In this document: in pieces, positions 14,673 through 18,120 of the stretch
Layout of the letters: every line of letters begins with the position of its first letter
Position numbering within the stretch: position 1 is the first letter of the stretch
Source: CAYLRU01 sp964386565
GTDB lineage: Bacteria; Desulfobacterota; Desulfobacteria; Desulfobacterales; UBA5616
Direction of reading: 5' to 3'
DNA length: 18,120 nt
Assembly: GCA_964386565.1 (NCBI GenBank)
Contig: CAYLRU010000053.1
Coordinates: 1 to 18,120, forward strand
Translations under genes and position numbers: made by a program
Notes under the pieces: model-generated
The model's input: only the letters and a program-made list of their open reading frames with translations
Database searches by the model: none
Told to the model about the DNA's origin: nothing

Positions 14673-15808
14673 CAACAATTGACCGCCTTAAGAATTTGTT
14701 CAATCACCGTTTTAACCTCTTCATCGGTCATCTTCGGGTATATCGGCAAAGATATGATATTCTCGTAAGCAGCTTCCGCCCGGGGGCAGTCACCCGGCTT
14801 TGTTCCCAGGTGATTTCGATAGTAGGGGTGGAGGTGCACCGGAATATAATGGACATTTGCAGCAATGCCTTTTTCACGCAATGCCTTAAATACGGATGCG
14901 CGCGCCAACGCTTTTTCCCTGAAATTTATTTTAACCACATACAGATGATACGCGTGCAAAACGTCCTTGTTAACAGCAAGCGGGTTAATCCCCGGAAATG
15001 CAGAAAAGGCGTTATCATACTGTTTTGCTATTTCACGCCTTCGGGCTAAAAATTCCGGAAGTTTTTTTAACTGTGATATGCCAAGCGCACACTGAATATC
15101 AGTGATACGGTAATTGAACCCCAGGTCTGTCATTTCATAAAACCAGGAGCCCTGCTTCTCTCGTTGCCGGGCATCCGTTGTTATGCCATGGTTTCGGAAA
15201 AATCGCATCTTCCGGGCCAACTCTTTGCTGTCAGTTGTAATCATGCCCCCTTCCCCTGTGGCAATATGCTTTACCGGGTGAAAGCTGAACACATTTAAAC
15301 CAGCTATGGTTCCAACCATCCGGTCTTTATACGCTGCACCCAGGGCATGACATCCATCAGCCACAAGAGCCAGGTCATATTTTTCTGCTATTTTTTTCAA
15401 ACTGTCCCAAGCACACGGTTGCCCGGCATAATCCACACCAATTATGGCCCTGGTTTTACCGGTAATTTTTTTTTCAACCGCATTCGGATCGATCAGCAAT
15501 GTCTGTGGATCAACGTCCGCAAAAACGGGGATTCCACCCTGGTAGCACACGCAATTCGCTGTTGCAGCAAAGGTCATGGCAGGAACAATAACTTCATCAC
15601 CTTTACCTATGCCCAATGCAGCCATGGCACAATGTAAAGCAGCAGTGCCATTGCAAACAGCAACAGCATATTTTGCCCCCACATAATCCGCGATTGCCTG
15701 CTCAAACTCGTCGATTTTAGGACCGGTTGTCAAATAATCAGATCGAAGAACCTCGCAAACAGCCTGAATATCTTCATCATCAATTGCCTGTCTTCCATAA
15801 GGTATCAT
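14672..15808 (-). CDS. pseC: PseC-like DegT/DnrJ/EryC1/StrS aminotransferase
   Basis: The 378-residue PLP enzyme matches the length and motifs of PseC, which aminates the 4-keto group of the UDP-linked L-altrose intermediate of pseudaminic acid. It shows MIPYGRQAIDDEDIQAV, LTTGPKIDEFE, NGTAALHCAMAALG, VPAMTFAATANCV, DYAGQPC, the cofactor Asp151 (VADGCHALG), PLP-Lys180 in FSFHPVKHIATGEGG, and the IPVHLHPYY segment near the end. It is the first confidently identified gene of the operon. No Shine-Dalgarno sequence is visible. Its ATG overlaps a TGA that ends an upstream reading frame, suggesting coupling to something translated before it. A PseB dehydratase, its usual partner, is not in the window. 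Its exact sugar could differ from pseudaminate. Confidence 0.88.
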   Translation of the reverse strand: MIPYGRQAIDDEDIQAVCEVLRSDYLTTGPKIDEFEQAIADYVGAKYAVAVCNGTAALHCAMAALGIGKGDEVIVPAMTFAATANCVCYQGGIPVFADVDPQTLLIDPNAVEKKITGKTRAIIGVDYAGQPCAWDSLKKIAEKYDLALVADGCHALGAAYKDRMVGTIAGLNVFSFHPVKHIATGEGGMITTDSKELARKMRFFRNHGITTDARQREKQGSWFYEMTDLGFNYRITDIQCALGISQLKKLPEFLARRREIAKQYDNAFSAFPGINPLAVNKDVLHAYHLYVVKINFREKALARASVFKALREKGIAANVHYIPVHLHPYYRNHLGTKPGDCPRAEAAYENIISLPIYPKMTDEEVKTVIEQILKAVNC

Positions 15809-16160
15809 AACATCGCCGATTCATTGTATTTTCTGATTCCATCAATTCCCGGAAAATGATGGTCATGAAATTCCATGGTCAAACGAGTTGTCACTGAGCC
15901 ACAGCTCAAGCCGCCTTTTTTAAACAGTGCGTCCTTTTTGTGCCATCGTATTTTTAAACATATCGGAATAATGCATGTCAACCGCCTCTGCCCCCAAAAT
16001 GAATTTCGCGGAAAGATATGGAGAACAACCTCGTCTCCCCTCAACCTGAACCTCAGACGTATCAAATCGAAACGCCCTGGTGAGCGTACCGCCTGGGCAT
16101 TACCCCTTTTGAATATGCCGGCGGTCTTTTTATCATGCCGCCACCGGTAACATTGTATAT
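15805..16160 (-). other. operon leader with an unassigned reading frame
   Basis: This ~350-base stretch separates the promoter from pseC. One minus-strand frame is open throughout and ends in a TGA overlapping the pseC ATG (ATGA), but its only upstream start would be a TTG that coincides with the promoter's -35 box, so it cannot be translated in full from that transcript. Internal starts (for instance ATG at 15876, giving a 23-residue peptide) lack a ribosome site. The translation matches no family that I recognise, and codon use looks unbiased. It may be a decayed gene, a leader peptide that couples to pseC, or plain non-coding leader. Confidence 0.35.
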
Positions 16161-16182
16161 ATACCAGATATATACAACCGGT
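16143..16182. promoter_or_regulatory. operator-like dyad overlapping the operon promoter
   Basis: Perfect 10-bp arms ttgtatatat (16153-16162) and atatatacaa (16168-16177) flank a 5-base centre, with an outer accgg (16143-16147) / ccggt (16178-16182) pair. The dyad covers the -10 region, where a repressor or activator dimer would act. It could also form a hairpin at the very 5' end of the mRNA. The binding protein is not in the window. Confidence 0.6.
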
Positions 16183-16194
16183 AGAATTTGTCAA
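16165..16194 (-). promoter_or_regulatory. sigma70-like promoter of the glycan operon
   Basis: On the minus strand a perfect TTGACA (16194-16189) is followed after 16 bases by TATATC (16172-16167); read with 17 bases the -10 is ATATCT. It lies just inside the right-hand repeat, points at pseC, and the operator-like dyad overlaps its -10. The predicted start is near 16160, giving a leader of about 350 bases. Confidence 0.6.
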
Positions 16195-16198
16195 ACGT

Positions 16199-16415
16199 CC
16201 TTGGCAAATCGTGCAGGAAAGCCGGAATTCAGATTTATTTTATGGCTTTTTTTGCAAACCCGATCCCCCGGTTTGAAAATTAAAGCAAAAAACAAGAACA
16301 GGAACCTGGAACCGTAAAAAGCGTTTTTTTGCTGCATACAACAAAAAAACGCTTTTGTATATCGGGAATTCCTGACAAATCTTGTGGGAAAACCTTGATT
16401 TTTTACATTTTTTTT
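16199..16415. repeat. right copy of the AT-rich direct repeat flanking the operon
   Basis: This copy aligns with 263-481 in the same orientation. The most conserved part is the last ~46 bases (16370-16415), with about two differences from the left copy. The internal 30-bp unit is also duplicated here (about 16199-16228, more diverged, and 16370-16399). The copy abuts the operon promoter. Similarity beyond it fades into A-rich sequence with scattered matches. No terminal inverted repeats or transposase are seen. It may be a dispersed intergenic repeat or one arm of a recombination-prone pair. Confidence 0.85.
16317..16356. terminator. 15-bp perfect AT-rich hairpin inside the right repeat
   Basis: Arms aaaagcgtttttttg (16317-16331) and caaaaaaacgctttt (16342-16356) are perfectly complementary with a 10-base loop. 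The stem ends in a T run on either strand, so it could act as a bidirectional terminator. The left repeat keeps a shorter form of the stem in which gcg/cgc has become gag/ctc, preserving pairing. The low GC content makes it a weak terminator by itself. Confidence 0.45.
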
Positions 16416-16617
16416 AATTTTTTTTGGAAAAACGGTCAAAAACCTGGAAAAATACGTCGAAAAAAAGTATTCTGCTGAAATAATCTTCAAACCGGGTTCT
16501 GTCAAACAATGGGTTGTACCGCTTGCGGCAATCTCATCGGTTGGCCTCATCATCCCCCTGCTGCCGGTGATGACACCCCTTTGTCCGGTCTTATCCGGTC
16601 AGACCCGGAAACATCAA

Positions 16618-16647
16618 TTGACAAGCAAGCGAATTTTCACATAATAT
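16618..16647 (+). promoter_or_regulatory. sigma70-like promoter for the kaiB-PAS transcript
   Basis: A perfect TTGACA (16618-16623) is followed after 18 bases by TAATAT (16642-16647). A transcript starting near 16655 would carry a ~200-base leader before kaiB. Between the right repeat and this promoter (16416-16617) there is no gene that I can support. Confidence 0.55.
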
Positions 16648-16721
16648 AAGCCTCTTTATCCCGGGTTGTCCGGATGGATACCCGTCACGTACGTCCGATA
16701 CGAACTGATCCGTCAATAAAA

Positions 16722-16827
16722 CAGCCCGACGGGTTTCAAGAGTGAAACAAAAAACCAGGCCGGGTTGCTGACGGGCTGAACATGCACGGGCAAAAACGCC
16801 GACAGCAGGCGTTCTACCCGGCCCGTG
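16722..16827 (+). promoter_or_regulatory. structured 5' leader of kaiB with two nested hairpins
   Basis: The first element pairs cagcccg (16722-16728) with cgggctg (16772-16778), enclosing a small hairpin gtttca-agag-tgaaac (16733-16748). The second pairs cacgggc (16785-16791) with gcccgtg (16821-16827), enclosing aacgcc/ggcgtt (16795-16800 and 16808-16813, 7-base loop). The strong ribosome site follows at 16841. It does not fit a riboswitch class that I can name. A regulatory leader is plausible, and a chance fold in GC-rich DNA cannot be excluded. Confidence 0.45.
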
Positions 16828-16854
16828 AGAATCCGGCAGGAGGAGGGATGAGCC

Positions 16855-17190
16855 ATGAAGCCGAAAACAGGAACGCGGGAAACGGGCAATCCCGCCGGGG
16901 GAGAGCCGTTCTATCGTTTACGTCTCTTTGTGGCCGACGACGAGCCCAATTCGGTCCATGCAAGAGCGGTCCTCTCCCGTTTGTGTAATGAGTACCTGCG
17001 GGGTCACTGCGAGATTTATGTTGTGGATGTCTTTAAGGACTACCAGGCTGCCATTGATTACCAGGTGGCGGCGGTTCCCACCCTGATCGTGGAGGCGCCG
17101 CCTCCCCCAAAGGTCATCATGGGCTCTTTGAACGATGAAAGCAAAGTACTGGCCGCCCTGGGTATCGCGGGAAAGGAGGGCCACCCATGA
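16855..17190 (+). CDS. kaiB: KaiB-like thioredoxin-fold protein
   Basis: The 111-residue protein has an ~18-residue disordered lead-in, then the KaiB fold: FYRLRLFVADDEPNS (19-33), ARAVLSRLCNEYLRG, CEIYVVDVFKDYQAA, the conserved AAVPTLIV (72-79) with the cis-Pro-type turn, PPPPKVIMGSL and a final KVLAALGI. In cyanobacteria KaiB binds KaiC and reports clock state to SasA/CikA. Stand-alone KaiB homologues outside cyanobacteria usually sit near KaiC-like ATPases or histidine kinases and are linked to stress or signalling rather than a clock. AGGAGG at 16841-16846 lies 8 bases before the ATG. Its stop overlaps the start of the PAS-protein gene (ATGA), so the two are co-translated and probably interact. 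No kaiA or kaiC is visible in the window. Confidence 0.88.
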   Translation: MKPKTGTRETGNPAGGEPFYRLRLFVADDEPNSVHARAVLSRLCNEYLRGHCEIYVVDVFKDYQAAIDYQVAAVPTLIVEAPPPPKVIMGSLNDESKVLAALGIAGKEGHP

Positions 17191-18120
17191 GTGCAGACAG
17201 GATTCCCTACGAGGAGCTGCTGGAACGACTCACCCGGGCAGAGGCCACACTGGAGTCCCTTCGCCTGGGAGAAGTGGACCTGGTTATCGGCACGACCGAA
17301 CCTGTTGTTGTTCGGTTGAAATCCCTGATGGATGAGAAGGAACGGTTGTTGCAGACAATGGAACAGATGGCAAAGGAATGGCAGACCACCTTTGATTCTG
17401 CCAGGGACGCCATATGGATCCTTGATTCCGAACAGCACGTGCTGCGATCCAACAAGACGGCGGAGCGAATTTTTCACCATCCGGTTGAAAAAATGGTGGG
17501 AAGGCACTGCTGGGAAATCGCTCACGGCACAAAGGAGCCGATCCCCGGGTGTCCGTTCCGGCGGATGCAGAAAAGCATGCGCCGTGAATGCCTGGAACTG
17601 CAGTCAGACGGACGCTGCCTGGAAATAACGGTGGATCCGGTCATGGGCGAAAAGAGTCAATGTGCCGGCGCCGTCCACTTCATCAGTGACATCACCGAAC
17701 GCAAGAAAGCGGAAAAAGAGCTGCGGAAAAACGAACGATTCCTGAACGCGGTATTTGAAAGTATCCAGGATGGGGTCAGTGTTCTCAATCCCGATCTGAC
17801 CATCCGGCACGTCAACAACGTGATAAAGAAATGGTATGCTGAAAACCTTCCCCTGGAGGGAAAGCACTGCTTTGCATGTTATCATAATTCCAATAAGCCG
17901 TGCGATTCATGTCCGACATTGCGCTGTATCCGGACGGGCAGGACGGAACGGCACATCGTGCCCGGACCTGCCGGCTCCCCGGTAAAGTGGATCGAGCTTT
18001 TCAGTTATCCCATGATAGACCCGGATACGGGAGAAGTGACCGGCATCGTCGAGTTTGCCCGCAACATCACCGGGCGCGAGCAGGCAGAAGCGACCAGCAG
18101 GCGCCTGCTGCAGGCTGTTG
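17187..18120 (+). CDS. multi-PAS sensor protein, probably a histidine kinase (3' end outside the window)
   Basis: The frame is open from the ATG at 17187 to the window edge (311 codons), with a strong GGAGGG site inside the end of kaiB. It starts with a coiled-coil-like ~65 residues (LTRAEATLESLRLGEVDLVIG), a SasA/bacteriophytochrome-style linker seen in many such kinases. PAS1 follows (WQTTFDSARDAIWILD to HFISDITERKKAE), then PAS2 (LNAVFESIQDGVSVL to VEFARNITGREQAE). Both PAS domains carry Cys patterns: HCWEIAHG then PGCPFRRM in PAS1, and HCFACYHN then PCDSCPTLRC in PAS2. No transmembrane segment is seen, so it is probably cytoplasmic. A kinase or cyclase output domain should follow. Coupling to kaiB suggests a KaiB-modulated two-component sensor (inference). 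Confidence 0.85.
   Translation, partial: MSADRIPYEELLERLTRAEATLESLRLGEVDLVIGTTEPVVVRLKSLMDEKERLLQTMEQMAKEWQTTFDSARDAIWILDSEQHVLRSNKTAERIFHHPVEKMVGRHCWEIAHGTKEPIPGCPFRRMQKSMRRECLELQSDGRCLEITVDPVMGEKSQCAGAVHFISDITERKKAEKELRKNERFLNAVFESIQDGVSVLNPDLTIRHVNNVIKKWYAENLPLEGKHCFACYHNSNKPCDSCPTLRCIRTGRTERHIVPGPAGSPVKWIELFSYPMIDPDTGEVTGIVEFARNITGREQAEATSRRLLQAV

Noticed and set aside
16191..16553. Minus-strand reading frame of ~120 codons across the right repeat
   Set aside because: It is made of homopolymer-rich repeat sequence, shares junk-like peptides with the left repeat, and overlaps the repeat, its hairpin and the promoter edge. No ribosome site or family is recognisable.
16399..16644. Plus-strand frame with a plausible hydrophobic segment (VVPLAAISSVGLIIPLLPVM)
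   Set aside because: It has no start codon with a ribosome site after the TGA at 16396, begins in poly-T repeat sequence, and contains the kaiB promoter -35 region. It is probably chance.
16722..16827. Cyclic-di-GMP (GEMM) riboswitch in the kaiB leader
   Set aside because: A GCACGGGCAAA-like stretch is reminiscent, but the conserved GGGACGCAAAGCC core and tetraloop-receptor layout are absent.

Overview
The window looks like part of a mesophilic Gram-negative chromosome, most likely a sulfate-reducer-like Desulfobacterota. This is a guess from gene style: a stand-alone KaiB followed by a multi-PAS sensor with Cys-rich PAS domains, and a nonulosonic-acid glycan locus. No rRNA, tRNA, transposase or CRISPR array is visible.

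Layout. Positions 1-63 hold what may be the last codons of a plus-strand gene. Positions 64-690 are non-coding: small GC hairpins, then an AT-rich repeat (about 263-481), then a terminator-like region. From 690 to 15808 lies one dense minus-strand operon of 13 genes, read from 15808 down to 690. A matching copy of the AT-rich repeat, in the same orientation, sits at about 16199-16415, so the operon is bracketed by imperfect direct repeats about 15.9 kb apart. To the right, on the plus strand, are a clear promoter, a leader with two stable hairpins, a kaiB-like gene, and a PAS-domain sensor that runs off the window.

How the operon works. The promoter-proximal half is a pseudaminic/legionaminic-type (nonulosonic acid) cassette: PseC-like aminotransferase, aldo/keto reductase, NeuB-family synthase without a SAF domain, SpsF-type cytidylyltransferase, class III (glutamate-1-semialdehyde-aminomutase-like) aminotransferase and PseG/SpsG-like nucleotide-sugar hydrolase. 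The distal half is unusual: three different ATP-grasp ligase-like proteins, a glycosyltransferase with a fused Rossmann domain, a FabG-like SDR, a complete acetolactate-synthase-like TPP enzyme with no regulatory subunit, and a GH57-type glycoside hydrolase/transferase. Most junctions are ATGA, TGATG, 8-bp overlaps or gaps of 1-70 bp, which supports co-expression.

My reading (inference) is that the proximal half makes a CMP-activated nonulosonic-type sugar. The distal half would make and attach an unusual acyl or amino-acyl group, or a branched carbon, possibly from acetolactate-type chemistry. The glycosyltransferase would transfer the product, perhaps to flagellin or a surface glycan. The UDP-GlcNAc 4,6-dehydratase (PseB) and acetyltransferase (PseH) expected for classical pseudaminate are not in this window.

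The operon promoter near 16165-16194 overlaps a long dyad that looks like an operator, so the cluster may be regulated by a dedicated repressor or activator.
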